A stretch of 64,000 nt of DNA from assembly GCF_009831575.1 (NCBI RefSeq), contig NZ_WUUT01000001.1, positions 269,344 to 333,343 on the forward strand. The letters run 5' to 3'. Below the pieces are notes generated by a model. It worked only from the letters and a program-made list of their open reading frames with translations, was not told the DNA's origin and searched no databases. The stretch's first letter is position 1. Each line of letters begins with the position of its first letter. This document shows positions 25,494 to 34,231 of this stretch, piece after piece. This DNA is from Halovenus carboxidivorans (GTDB taxonomy: Archaea > Halobacteriota > Halobacteria > Halobacteriales > Haloarculaceae). Position numbers and translations under genes: made by a program.

Positions 25494-27134
25494 ATGACCG
25501 ACGGTGCGGACGCGACGAAAGTCGAATGGAACGACTGGGGCCGGCAGGCCTTCGAGACCGCCGAGCGGACGGGCAAGCCGGTGTTGCTCGCGCTGGTCAC
25601 CTCCTGGGCCGAGGAGTGTGCGGAGATGGACGAGACGACCTACGCGGAACCGCGGATCGCGGCGAACATCAACGACGGGTTCGTCCCTGTCCGAGTCGAC
25701 GCCGACCGCCACCCCCGCGTCCGGGAGCGGTACAACATGGGCGGGTTCCCGTCGACGGTCTTTCTGACTCCCAGCGGCGACATTCTCACCGGTGCGACGC
25801 TGCTCGGCGTCGACGGGTTCCGCGGGATCCTCGACAGCGTCCGAGAAACTTGGGACAGCAAGGGCGAAGCGGCTGGCTCGAAACCCCGTGCCGTCCGGGA
25901 CGAGACGCCGCCGGCCGGCGAGATCGACGACCGGATCGAGGAACACATGATCGAGCAGTTGCTCGGCGCGTACGACGACGAGTTCGGCGGCTGGGGAACC
26001 GACGCGAAGTTCCCGATGCCTCGGACCATCGAGTTCGCGCTCGTCCGCGCCCGCGACCAGGCGACGCGCACTCTCGAAGCCGTCCAGACCCACCTGCTCG
26101 ACACCTACGACGGCGGCTTCTACCGTGTCGCGCGCAACCGCAACTGGGGGGCCGCCCGCCGGGAGAAACTGCTCGACGAGAACGCCGCGATCATCCGCGC
26201 GTTCGCACACGGCTACCGCTACACCGGCGACGAGACCTACCGCGAGGCCGCCGAGAGCGGCGTCGAGTATCTCACGACGACGCTGTGGACCGGCGACGCC
26301 TTCGCGGCCAGTCAGGGCGGTGACGAGGAGTACTTCACCCTCGACCCGACCGCCCGCGAGGATGCCGACAGTCCCCCGGTCGACGAGACGATTCTCGCGG
26401 ACCGCAACGGACTCGCTATCGACGGTCTCCTCCAGTACGTCGCGTACACGGACGACGACCGCGCACGAGAGTACGCCCGCCGCGCCCGCGAGCACGTCGT
26501 CGAGACGCTGGTCGACGACGGCGAGGTGACCCACTTCATTGCCGACGACGAGACCGGTGAATCCGGGTTGCTACTCGATCAGGCCCGCCTGCTGACGGGT
26601 CTGACGACATCGTGGGAGGTGCTGGGCGAACCGGGACCGGCCGTCGAGGTTGCCGACTGGACGCTCGACACTCTCAAGGCAGACAGCGGGGAGTTCCACG
26701 ACGGTCCGGTCAGCGACGTTGCACTCCTGGACACGCCGCTGTCCCCGCTCGATACCAACGTCAACACCGCGCAAGCACTCCTGGATCTGGCGCTGCTGAC
26801 CGGCGACACGCGGTACGAAGCCGCCGCCCGCGAGGCCATCGAGGCCTTCGCCGGCGCGGCCGACCGGATGGGTGTCGAAGTCGCCGAGTTCGCTTCTGCG
26901 GCCGCTCGCCTCCAGAGCCCGCAGGTGATCGAAGTCGGCACGGAGGCGGGCAGTGACCTCCACCGCGCGGCCCTCCGACTCGCTGACCACGAAACAGTGG
27001 TCGCGCCGCGGGCCTCCGAACGAGCGGGCGCGGCCGCCGAGACGCCCGACGGGACCGCCCGCCTCGTCGTCGACGGAGACGAACAGGGGACGGCGGACTC
27101 GCCCGAGGCGCTGGAATCGCTGCTGGTCGAGTGA
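25494..27134 (+). CDS. DUF255/YyaL-like protein: thioredoxin domain plus alpha-toroid
   Basis: 546 residues. The first 130 residues are a thioredoxin-like fold (PVLLALVTSWAEECAEMDET, ending FLTPSGDILTGATLL with a cis-Pro in GGFPSTVFL). The rest resembles the six-hairpin glycosidase-type helical barrel (for example TYDGGFYRVARNRNW and LLDENAAIIRAFAHGYRYT) seen in YyaL/spermatogenesis-associated 20 proteins. The usual CxxC-type pair at the active site is not present; only a single Cys (SWAEECAEM) remains, so classical disulfide exchange is unlikely. Biological role unknown. Confidence 0.8.
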   Translation: MTDGADATKVEWNDWGRQAFETAERTGKPVLLALVTSWAEECAEMDETTYAEPRIAANINDGFVPVRVDADRHPRVRERYNMGGFPSTVFLTPSGDILTGATLLGVDGFRGILDSVRETWDSKGEAAGSKPRAVRDETPPAGEIDDRIEEHMIEQLLGAYDDEFGGWGTDAKFPMPRTIEFALVRARDQATRTLEAVQTHLLDTYDGGFYRVARNRNWGAARREKLLDENAAIIRAFAHGYRYTGDETYREAAESGVEYLTTTLWTGDAFAASQGGDEEYFTLDPTAREDADSPPVDETILADRNGLAIDGLLQYVAYTDDDRAREYARRAREHVVETLVDDGEVTHFIADDETGESGLLLDQARLLTGLTTSWEVLGEPGPAVEVADWTLDTLKADSGEFHDGPVSDVALLDTPLSPLDTNVNTAQALLDLALLTGDTRYEAAAREAIEAFAGAADRMGVEVAEFASAAARLQSPQVIEVGTEAGSDLHRAALRLADHETVVAPRASERAGAAAETPDGTARLVVDGDEQGTADSPEALESLLVE

Positions 27135-27184
27135 GTCGGCGGCATCGACTGCCGGGAGCGGAGACAACACCAAACGCGTTTCAC

Positions 27185-27211
27185 GTTTCGTAAACAGACG
27201 GTTCGTTTATG
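27185..27211 (+). promoter_or_regulatory. Promoter with possible operator of the TrmB gene
   Basis: CGTTTATG at 27204-27211 can act as a TATA box for the gene at 27237. Just upstream, GTTTCGTAAAC (27185-27194 region) and the box itself form an imperfect inverted pair of GTAAAC/GTTTAT. TrmB regulators often bind such sites near their own promoters. This is weak evidence by eye. Confidence 0.3.
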
Positions 27212-27236
27212 CCGTTGGGAACAGAGACCGTAGACA

Positions 27237-28040
27237 ATGGCAAGTCTCAGGGATCTCGGGCTGTCTGAGTACGAATCACGCGCCTACCGGTCGCTGCTGC
27301 AGACCGGTCCGACAACGGCCAAGGAGTTGTCCCGGACCAGCGACGTGCCGATGGGCCGGATCTACGACGTGCTCAACAGTCTGGAGACGCACAATCTGAT
27401 CCGGAGTCAGACCGCGAGCCGGCCGAAGAAGTACGTCGCGGTCGAGCCCGAGACCGCACTCGACCGCCTCCTCGAGAACAAACGCGAGGAACTCGAAGAG
27501 AAGATCACCCAGTACGAGGAGATTGCGACGGAACTCGAAGACAAACTCGAGACGGCAGAGCCGGTCGACGAGCCGTTCTGGACGGCCGCACTCGGCGGCG
27601 GTGAGGCGGCAGAACTACTGGTCGAGCGGATCCAGGCCGCCGACGATCGGATCATCTTCGTCGCTGCGACCACCGCATCCTACGTCGATCTCGACGTCGT
27701 CGGCGAACAGATCGCCGAGGAACTCGAAGCCGCCATCGAGCGCGGCGTGTCGGTCTCGATTCTGCTTCACCCGAACGTCGTCGACGAACTCCCCGAGAGC
27801 GTCGGCCGCCGGTACCGATATCACCTCCAGAACCACGAGGAGTTCGAGGTTCGGGTCGGGCCGGACATCACAGCGACGTTCTCGCTGATCGACCGCGGCG
27901 AGGTCTGCATCGAGGTCCCCCACCCGACCGACGCCTCCGAACTCTTCGCGATCATCAATCTCAAGGACACGGAGTTTGCGGCAAACGTGAAACACGCCTT
28001 CGAGCCGCGCTGGGAGGAGGCGACCGAACTCGAACTCTGA
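27237..28040 (+). CDS. TrmB family transcriptional regulator
   Basis: 267 residues. Residues 5-70 are a TrmB-type winged helix (LGLSEYESRAYRSLLQTGPT, then DVPMGRIYDVLNSLETHNLI). A coiled-coil of about 35 residues follows (LLENKREELEEKITQYEEIA), then a C-terminal phospholipase-D-like ligand domain (AADDRIIFVAATT, VSVSILLHP). TrmB proteins control sugar and central metabolism genes, often with sugars as effectors. No sugar transporter is adjacent, so the targets are unknown. The start follows a promoter-like CGTTTATG about 26 bases upstream. Confidence 0.88.
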   Translation: MASLRDLGLSEYESRAYRSLLQTGPTTAKELSRTSDVPMGRIYDVLNSLETHNLIRSQTASRPKKYVAVEPETALDRLLENKREELEEKITQYEEIATELEDKLETAEPVDEPFWTAALGGGEAAELLVERIQAADDRIIFVAATTASYVDLDVVGEQIAEELEAAIERGVSVSILLHPNVVDELPESVGRRYRYHLQNHEEFEVRVGPDITATFSLIDRGEVCIEVPHPTDASELFAIINLKDTEFAANVKHAFEPRWEEATELEL

Positions 28041-28041
28041 G

Positions 28042-28431
28042 TCAGGCGGTCGGAACGCCCTCCTCTCGGAGCGCGGCCCCGAGCGACCGACGAGCGACGA
28101 GTGCGACACCGACGACCGCCAGCATCGTCCCGAGAGCAAGCGGGAGCGGCCGGCTCCCGACGAGCCAGGTACCCGCCGGTGTCCCGTAGAGTATCGTCGC
28201 CGGCGCGCCCCCGCCGAGGGCCACGGCCGCCGCGCCGGTGAGCGTCTGACTGACGTACTGCTCCGGCTCGACGTATCGCACGACTCCAGCGAGTACCGGA
28301 ATCGTTCCGAGCGCGAGCCCGACTATCTCCCCAGTGAGTGGGTCGACGTACAAGATCCAGTACAGCGCGACGAACGCGCCAGTGATGATCGTCAGATCGA
28401 ACGTCTGTGATGCAGAGAGCAAGCGGCGCAT
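28042..28431 (-). CDS. Small membrane protein of unknown function
   Basis: 129 residues with about four hydrophobic helices: TIITGAFVALYWILYVD, IVGLALGTIPVLAGVV, a Gly/Ala-rich stretch TLTGAAAVALGGGAPAT and LGTMLAVVGVALVA. The ATG at 28431 gives a better N terminus than an upstream in-frame ATG at 28476. It ends right next to the convergent TrmB gene. No conserved family recognised. Confidence 0.6.
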   Translation of the reverse strand: MRRLLSASQTFDLTIITGAFVALYWILYVDPLTGEIVGLALGTIPVLAGVVRYVEPEQYVSQTLTGAAAVALGGGAPATILYGTPAGTWLVGSRPLPLALGTMLAVVGVALVARRSLGAALREEGVPTA

Positions 28432-28516
28432 ACCCCGACTGCGGGGCGAGCGGATATACGCGCGCCCCTCGCTCAAATCACCGTTGTAGTCGAGCGACGG
28501 CCGCGCCGTAGCGGAT

Positions 28517-29452
28517 TCACTCCTCGCTGCCGACTTCCTCGCGCAGCGTCCCGAGTTCGGCGACCCGTTCGGCGTGTGCGTTGTGCTGGTGGATCGACTC
28601 GTCGTTGGACTGTTTCATCGTCACGACGGCGTCGTCCGGCAGATCTGGGAACTCCTCGACGACCCCCTCGGCCATCGAGCGCACGCAGTCCTCGACGAAC
28701 TTCGCGTTCTGGTGGGACTGGTAGGTCATGTGATCCTCGTCGGGCCGTTTGGCCATGTTGTAGATCCGGGCGCTCATCGAGTCTCGGGCGACCTCGATCA
28801 GATCGTTGAGGTCGACCTCCGGCGCGCCGGAACTCTCGACGGTCAGCGTGGCGTGGCCGCGCTGGGAGTGTCCGGGCTGGGGCGCCTCTTCGAGGAACTG
28901 GTCGATCGTCTCGTCGTCGACGTCGAGGCTCCGGAGCGTCTCGCGGGCGCGACTCGCGGACATCCCCTGCGAGCAGGGACAGACTGTCATTCCGGTCACG
29001 CGTGCGCCGATCTTCTCGGTCGTCCCCCCGTCCTCGGTCGCCGTCGCGGCGGCGATGATGTCGGCAGAACTCTGCGTCGGACGCCCGCTCTCGGGCGTCT
29101 CCTCTCTGATGACGTACTCTGCTTCCATCCGTACCTCGGCTTTGGACGTGTAATCGTGCTTGTCGAGTAGCCGCTCGGCAGTATCGCCGCAGACATCCTC
29201 TACGCGATAGGTCGGCTCGCTGACGGCCTCCTCGAGCGTCTCGTCGATAACCTCCATATTCCGACTCATATCCGCACCTTTCCGCCAGGAGGGGAGATCG
29301 ACGAACACCTCGAACTCCGCCATGAGGACGATCGGCCGCTTCTCCGGCCGGGCGACCTTGACGAGTTTCTCGACGCCTGTGACACCAACGCGGTTGAGTC
29401 CAACAGTGACCTCGGGACTGGAGGCCTGCACGTCCGGCAGTTGCTGACTCAT
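28517..29452 (-). CDS. mptA: GTP cyclohydrolase MptA (type IB/FolE2 family)
   Basis: 311 residues. The family motifs are present: [15 protein letters not shown] at the N terminus, [13 protein letters not shown] with the metal-binding Cys, [12 protein letters not shown], and [14 protein letters not shown]. MptA is an Fe(II)-dependent enzyme that converts GTP to 7,8-dihydro-D-neopterin 2',3'-cyclic phosphate. It starts archaeal methanopterin or, in haloarchaea, tetrahydrofolate synthesis (and possibly archaeosine). Length and motifs are normal. It is transcribed away from the rhomboid gene; the 170-base gap between them contains both promoters. Confidence 0.93.
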   Translation of the reverse strand: MSQQLPDVQASSPEVTVGLNRVGVTGVEKLVKVARPEKRPIVLMAEFEVFVDLPSWRKGADMSRNMEVIDETLEEAVSEPTYRVEDVCGDTAERLLDKHDYTSKAEVRMEAEYVIREETPESGRPTQSSADIIAAATATEDGGTTEKIGARVTGMTVCPCSQGMSASRARETLRSLDVDDETIDQFLEEAPQPGHSQRGHATLTVESSGAPEVDLNDLIEVARDSMSARIYNMAKRPDEDHMTYQSHQNAKFVEDCVRSMAEGVVEEFPDLPDDAVVTMKQSNDESIHQHNAHAERVAELGTLREEVGSEE

Positions 29453-29622
29453 CGAACCATATTATGGGGGAATAGGGGTTAGTGCTTTCGATCCGTGCAA
29501 TCTCATTTTCGGATTCCGACAAGGATCGTTGCGTTCTCCAGACGAGTTTTTCGGCCGCCGCGCCCGACCGACCGAACGCCTCAAGCACAATTCATTTGCA
29601 ATTCCCGCTCGAAGGTCCGGTG

Positions 29623-30540
29623 ATGGCAGAGTGTGATATCTGCGGCGAGGAAGAGAGTATGCCGTACAACTGCCGCCACTGTGGCGGCACCTACTGCGGC
29701 GATCACCGCCTGCCCGAATCACACGATTGTCCGGGACTCGACCAGTGGGAACAGCAGGGTCCCGTCTTCGACAGCGGCTTCGAGGAGACCGTCGACCCGA
29801 CGGCCTCCTCGGACTCTGGGCTCGCCGACCGACTCGGCATCGACACCGGCCCGGGCGGCACGCTCGCGTACTTCCGCGGCAACATGACCTTCGTCTTCCT
29901 CGGTTTGATGTGGATCACGTTCGCCCTCCAGTTGATCGTCCGCATCGGTTTCAGTCCGCAACTCGAACAGGCGCTGTTCGTTCTCTCGCCGGAGAACCCG
30001 CTGTACGTCTGGACGTGGGTCACCTCCGTCTTCGCTCACGGCAGTCCGCTCCACATCTTTTTCAACAGCATCGTGATCTTCTTCTTCGGCCGACTGGTCG
30101 AGCAGTACGTCGGCTCGAAGGAGTTCGCGGCACTGTTTCTCGGCAGCGGCGTCGTTGCAGGGCTGGCACAGATCGCTCCGGAGGTGCTCGGCTTTCAGGC
30201 GCTCGGCCCCGGCGTGGTCGGTGCCAGCGGCGCCGCGCTGGCACTGATGGGCGTCCTGACGATCATGAACCCGCAGTTGACGGTCTATCTCTACTTCATC
30301 ATCCCGGCTCCGATCTGGCTGATCACCGGGGGCACGGTCGTCGTCAGCGCCTTCTTCGTGGTGTTCGACCCGAGCGCCTTCGGCATCGCACACATGGCCC
30401 ACCTGGTCGGCGTGGTCATCGGCCTGGCGTACGGCCAACGAGTCAAGAAACGCGTGAGCATCCCCCAGCAGGTCCGCTTCGGCGGCGGTCCCGGCGGCCC
30501 GGGCGGCCCCGGCGGACCGCGCCGCCGCGGCCCCTTCTGA
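29623..30540 (+). CDS. Rhomboid family intramembrane serine protease with N-terminal AN1-type zinc finger
   Basis: 305 residues. Residues 1-35 form an AN1-like zinc finger (CDICGEEES, then CRHCGGTYCGDHR and HDCPG). Then comes a linker and six helices of the rhomboid core. Catalytic Ser is in VVGASGAALALMG and catalytic His in HMAHLVGVVIG; the HGSPLHIFFNS motif of helix 2 is present. The tail is Gly/Pro-rich (GGPGGPGGPGG). The zinc finger plus rhomboid architecture is known in haloarchaea. It should cleave membrane substrates, which are not identified here. Only 2 bases separate it from endonuclease V, so both are likely to be on one mRNA. Confidence 0.9.
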   Translation: MAECDICGEEESMPYNCRHCGGTYCGDHRLPESHDCPGLDQWEQQGPVFDSGFEETVDPTASSDSGLADRLGIDTGPGGTLAYFRGNMTFVFLGLMWITFALQLIVRIGFSPQLEQALFVLSPENPLYVWTWVTSVFAHGSPLHIFFNSIVIFFFGRLVEQYVGSKEFAALFLGSGVVAGLAQIAPEVLGFQALGPGVVGASGAALALMGVLTIMNPQLTVYLYFIIPAPIWLITGGTVVVSAFFVVFDPSAFGIAHMAHLVGVVIGLAYGQRVKKRVSIPQQVRFGGGPGGPGGPGGPRRRGPF

Positions 30541-30542
30541 CC

Positions 30543-31274
30543 ATGCAGCCGGTTCGTCCCGAATTTGCCCCCGATCCGGCGCTGGACCGCGCGGAGATGG
30601 AGTCGCTCCAGCGAGAGATCGCAGAGACGGCGACCTTCGCGGACGACCTGTCGGTCGACCCCCTCGACCCGCATACCCTCGTCGCTGGCGTCGATCAGGG
30701 CTTTTCCGACGGCACCGCGACCAGTGCCATCGTCGTCACTCGTGGCGGCAACGTCGTCGAGCGTGTCCACGCGCGCGTCGACACGGAGATTCCGTACATT
30801 CCGGGGCTGTTGAGCTTTCGAGAGGGCGGAGCGATCCTCGCCGCTCTCGACGAGCTATCGACCGATCCCGACGTGTTCATGTTCGACGGGAGCGGGCGAA
30901 TCCACTTCCGGGAAGCGGGGCTGGCGACACACATCGGCGTCATGCTCGACGCCCCGGCGCTGGGCGTCGCGAAGAATCTCCTCTGTGGCCAGCCTCGGGA
31001 GTCCCTTGACGAGCCGCTGCCGGAGGGCACGCGGGTCCCAATCGAGGCCGACGGGGAGGTGACCGCTCCCGACGGAACAGTGATCGGCCACGCGGTCCAG
31101 AGCCGCCAGTACGACTCCGGGAACCGGTACATCAACCCGCTGTACGTCAGTCCCGGCCATCGGCTGAGCGCCGAGACGGCCGCCGATATCGCCGAACACT
31201 GCTGTGACGGTTACAAGCTCCCGGAGCCGACGCGACTGGCGGACGCCCACGCGGCTGACGTGAGTCGTAAATAG
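30543..31274 (+). CDS. nfi: Endonuclease V
   Basis: 243 residues. Catalytic motifs of EndoV are present: VAGVDQGF (first Asp), PYIPGLLSFREGG (substrate wedge PYIP), VFMFDGSGRIHF (Asp) and LGVAKNLLCG (Lys in strand 7). The enzyme nicks DNA or RNA near deoxyinosine or inosine, supporting repair of deaminated adenine. It begins 2 bases after the rhomboid stop, so it is the second gene of a short operon. Length is slightly greater than bacterial EndoV due to a short N-terminal extension. Confidence 0.93.
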   Translation: MQPVRPEFAPDPALDRAEMESLQREIAETATFADDLSVDPLDPHTLVAGVDQGFSDGTATSAIVVTRGGNVVERVHARVDTEIPYIPGLLSFREGGAILAALDELSTDPDVFMFDGSGRIHFREAGLATHIGVMLDAPALGVAKNLLCGQPRESLDEPLPEGTRVPIEADGEVTAPDGTVIGHAVQSRQYDSGNRYINPLYVSPGHRLSAETAADIAEHCCDGYKLPEPTRLADAHAADVSRK

Positions 31275-31278
31275 CCGG

Positions 31279-31288
31279 TAATTAACTA
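31279..31288 (+). promoter_or_regulatory. TATA box of the SDR gene
   Basis: TAATTAACTA starts just after the endonuclease V stop, 23-32 bases before the ATG at 31311. It suggests the SDR has its own promoter and a leaderless mRNA. Confidence 0.4.
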
Positions 31289-31310
31289 TCCCCCGTTCGT
31301 CGGGACCCAC

Positions 31311-32135
31311 ATGCCGAACAAGACGGTACTCATCACAGGCTGCTCCTCCGGAATCGGTCGCGCCAGTGCCGAACGCTTCCTCGACGAGGAGTGGGAGGTC
31401 TACGCGACGGCGCGCCAGGAATCCGACATCGCGGACCTCGACGGGGCCGGCTGTCGAACGGCCGAACTCGACGTGACGAGCGCGGCGGATATCGAACGCG
31501 TCACCGACCGCATCGAGGAGGAGACCGGCCGACTCGACTGTCTGGTCAACAACGCCGGCTTCGCACAGTACGGCCCGCTCGAAGATATCTCGACGGAGCG
31601 CGTCCGCGAGCAGTTCGACGTGAACGTCTTCGGCCCGCATCGGCTCACCCGAGAAGTCCTCCCGATGATGCGAGCACAGGAGGACGGCACTATCGTCAAC
31701 GTGTCGAGCGTCTACGGCCGTATCTCGACGCCCGGTGCGGGGCCGTACGCGGGCTCGAAGTTCGCGCTGGAGGCGATGAGCGACTCGCTGCGGGCGGAGG
31801 TCGACGGCCTGGGAATCGACGTGGTGGTCGTCCAACCCGGTCCCGTCACGACGGAGTTCAGTTCCCGCGCGACCGAGGAACTCGAAGACCTTCCGCAGAC
31901 CCGGGAGTACGGCTGGGTATACGAGGCAATCGAGGACGCGACCATCACCTCGGACTCGCTGCCGTTCGCGCTCGACCCCGACGAGGTGGCGACGGTGATC
32001 CACGACGCCGCCTCGCTCAGCGACCCCGAACCACGGTATCCGGTCGGCCAGTTCGCCAAACTGTCGGCGTACACTCGCTTCCTCCCGGACCGGCTACGCG
32101 ATACGGTCTTCGGGTTCATGCGGACGTTGTTCTGA
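31311..32135 (+). CDS. Short-chain dehydrogenase/reductase (SDR)
   Basis: 274 residues. Classical SDR: TGCSSGIGRASAERF nucleotide loop, LDVTSAADI, NNAGFAQYGP, VNVSSVYG (catalytic Ser) and YAGSKFALEAM (catalytic Tyr and Lys). After the active site is the usual PGPVTTEF. The family oxidises or reduces alcohols, sugars or steroids with NAD(P). The cofactor preference is not obvious (TARQE in the beta2 region suggests NADP). The end overlaps the convergent membrane-protein gene by 20 bases. Confidence 0.88.
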   Translation: MPNKTVLITGCSSGIGRASAERFLDEEWEVYATARQESDIADLDGAGCRTAELDVTSAADIERVTDRIEEETGRLDCLVNNAGFAQYGPLEDISTERVREQFDVNVFGPHRLTREVLPMMRAQEDGTIVNVSSVYGRISTPGAGPYAGSKFALEAMSDSLRAEVDGLGIDVVVVQPGPVTTEFSSRATEELEDLPQTREYGWVYEAIEDATITSDSLPFALDPDEVATVIHDAASLSDPEPRYPVGQFAKLSAYTRFLPDRLRDTVFGFMRTLF

Positions 32136-32925
32136 GATCGTAGACGACCCCGACCGTGACGGCGTGTAGCGAGGCGCCGACCCCGAAACTGACCACTGTG
32201 CCGCCGACGGGTAGGAGGCCGCTCGCCCACACCGCCAGCCCGAGTACGACGACGACACCGACGGTCGTCCATCCGAACCCGCGGATCGCTCTGTTGCTCC
32301 GGCGCACTGCCGCGAGAACCCCGTCACCGTCGACGAGCGCCGCGGGCACGACGAACAGTCGCACGGTGACGTAAAACCACAGGACGAGCAGCGGAATCCC
32401 CAGCAGCAGCGCCCCGCCGGTGAAATCGACCTGCAACGAGACGAAGGGCCAGGTCCACCCGACGGTGAGAAACGCGTACAGCAGGTAGGTGCCGGCGCCG
32501 GTGGCCGACAGGTCCGCGTCGAGCACCCGCGCAATCGTCAGATACCCCGCGAGCGAGACGGCGACGATCCCGAGCAGTTCGAGGCCGATCCCGTAGACCA
32601 GCAGTCGCGGCTGGAGATCGATCAGCCCGCCGAGCGTTCTGCTGGTCTGCTGTATCCCGCTCGGGACGGGAAACAGGTCGACGCTGATCTCGAACTCCCC
32701 CGGCGGTCCAGCCGTAGAGCGAGCGGGAAGCGGATCACGGCGCCGGAGTTCGTCGATCAGCGCGATCACGAAGCCGACGACCACAAACGGTGCCAGGAGC
32801 GTCGGGTCGGCGGCGAAGCGGCCGAACACGCGAGAGAGAACGCCGAGGGTGTTCTCCGACGACGACCCCTCGCCTGGTGTCTCCGGCGGCGCTTCCGTCT
32901 CCGTCTCGACAGCCTGGTCGGTCAT
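32116..32925 (-). CDS. Membrane protein of unknown function
   Basis: 269 residues. After a Glu/Pro-rich soluble tail (about 30 residues) come roughly six hydrophobic helices: LLAPFVVVGFVIALI, LLGIVAVSLAGYLTIA, ALLLGIPLLVLWFYVTVRL and VGVVVVLGLAVWASGL. The layout (SRVFGRFAADPTLLAPF, then VPAALVDGDGVLAAVRRSN) resembles the glycerophosphoryl-diester-phosphodiesterase-type or DUF4013-type membrane proteins of haloarchaea, but I do not assign a name. Its start overlaps the stop of the propeller gene by 4 bases, so the two are translated from one mRNA. Confidence 0.68.
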   Translation of the reverse strand: MTDQAVETETEAPPETPGEGSSSENTLGVLSRVFGRFAADPTLLAPFVVVGFVIALIDELRRRDPLPARSTAGPPGEFEISVDLFPVPSGIQQTSRTLGGLIDLQPRLLVYGIGLELLGIVAVSLAGYLTIARVLDADLSATGAGTYLLYAFLTVGWTWPFVSLQVDFTGGALLLGIPLLVLWFYVTVRLFVVPAALVDGDGVLAAVRRSNRAIRGFGWTTVGVVVVLGLAVWASGLLPVGGTVVSFGVGASLHAVTVGVVYDLRTTSA

Positions 32926-34169
32926 GGTCCCTCCAATGCGAGTGTCTGATTGTAGGAGTTACAGTACAGTCGACCGTCGCCGACGACCGGCGGAGACAAC
33001 GGTCCCCGTAGCTGATCCGAGTACTCGAACTCGAACAACAGGTCGCCGTTTCCTACGTCGAACGCAGCGAGGCGATCCGTCCCTGTCGCGTAGACCACAC
33101 CGTCGGCGATGACCGGCGCTCGCCCGCAATCGCCGGCGGTCCACAGCGTCTCCCCGGTTTCGAGATCGAAGGCGTACAGCGTCTGCCCGCGCACGACCGC
33201 GCTGATTTCGTCCGTGACTGCGGCCGTCGATATCTCCGGTGTCTCCGACCGCTCTGGCGTCCGGTTCCAGCGGACGGTGCCGTCGTAACCAAGTAGCGTG
33301 ACTCCGGACTCGTGTGGGACGAGCAGGCCAGTCGCGCTGGCGGTCAGCGCAGTTGTGTTTTGCAGATCCAGACTCTCGCGCCACCGCTGTGTGGAGCCGT
33401 CTGCTGCGACGGCGATGACGGTCCCGTTTGTACTCGCCGCATAGAGCGTATCGTTCCGAAAAACGGGGCGAGACAGTGGCGCGAAAAATCCCCACTCCGG
33501 AACCTCCGGCCGACGTTGCCACTGTACGGAGCCGTCGTTCGGATCGATGGCTACGACCGCGACTCGTCCGCCACGGGGAACGAGCGTGTAGAGTGTCCCG
33601 TCCCAGGGAACCGGGCGCGACGCGGGTCGTCGCGGGTTGCCGAACCCGGTGATCTGCTCCTCTCTGTGGACGAACTCGTTCGACAGCCACCGCCGAGTGG
33701 CGTAGTTCGTCCCGAATAACTCGACCCCGCCCCCGGCGTTCTCCCCGACGATTCCCCGCTGTGTGACGGCGGCGATTGTCCCCGTCTCGTAGTGCTCGGC
33801 ACGAGCGCGCACGGGGGGCGTCGTGTACTCGGCGTCGCTCTCGAACCGTACCGTTCCGTCGTCGACGGCCAGCGCGCGGAGACGGCGTCCGGCGGTGTAC
33901 AGCGCCGATCCGACTCGAATCGGTGCGAGCGGCCCCTCCCCCTCGACCCCGAGAAACGTCTGTCCGCGCGTCTCCCACCGTATCGTCGGCTCCGCTTTCG
34001 GACCGCTCGCCTCCGTGGTGTGTGCCGTCCCGGCGGCGTCGTATCGGCTCATCGGCCAGTCGTACGGGGACGATCCCGGAGACCAGCCGTCCCGAGCGAA
34101 CACGCCCCCGAGTAGGCCGGTGAGTCCGAGGCCGCTTCCTGCGAGTACCGTTCGTCTGGAGGGCGACAT
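32922..34169 (-). CDS. PQQ-like beta-propeller repeat protein, Tat-exported
   Basis: 415 residues. It starts MSPSRRTVLAGSGLGLTGLL, a twin-arginine signal. The mature part has repeated propeller blades of the PQQ/WD40-like type: WDGTLYTLVPRGGRV, NDTLYAASTNGTVIAVA, RGQTLYAFDLETGETLWTA and DGVVYATGTDRLAAFD. Such proteins serve as outer-surface scaffolds or dehydrogenase-like domains; no quinone-binding dehydrogenase residues can be assigned. A longer start at 34187 adds six residues. It overlaps the next gene by 4 bases and lies 62 bases after the histidine kinase on the same strand. Confidence 0.8.
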   Translation of the reverse strand: MSPSRRTVLAGSGLGLTGLLGGVFARDGWSPGSSPYDWPMSRYDAAGTAHTTEASGPKAEPTIRWETRGQTFLGVEGEGPLAPIRVGSALYTAGRRLRALAVDDGTVRFESDAEYTTPPVRARAEHYETGTIAAVTQRGIVGENAGGGVELFGTNYATRRWLSNEFVHREEQITGFGNPRRPASRPVPWDGTLYTLVPRGGRVAVVAIDPNDGSVQWQRRPEVPEWGFFAPLSRPVFRNDTLYAASTNGTVIAVAADGSTQRWRESLDLQNTTALTASATGLLVPHESGVTLLGYDGTVRWNRTPERSETPEISTAAVTDEISAVVRGQTLYAFDLETGETLWTAGDCGRAPVIADGVVYATGTDRLAAFDVGNGDLLFEFEYSDQLRGPLSPPVVGDGRLYCNSYNQTLALEGP

Positions 34170-34231
34170 CGTGACAGCCAACAGCACGCGAGAGTATGTA
34201 TTTTTCCCAACTGGACGTGCGAAAAATCAAC

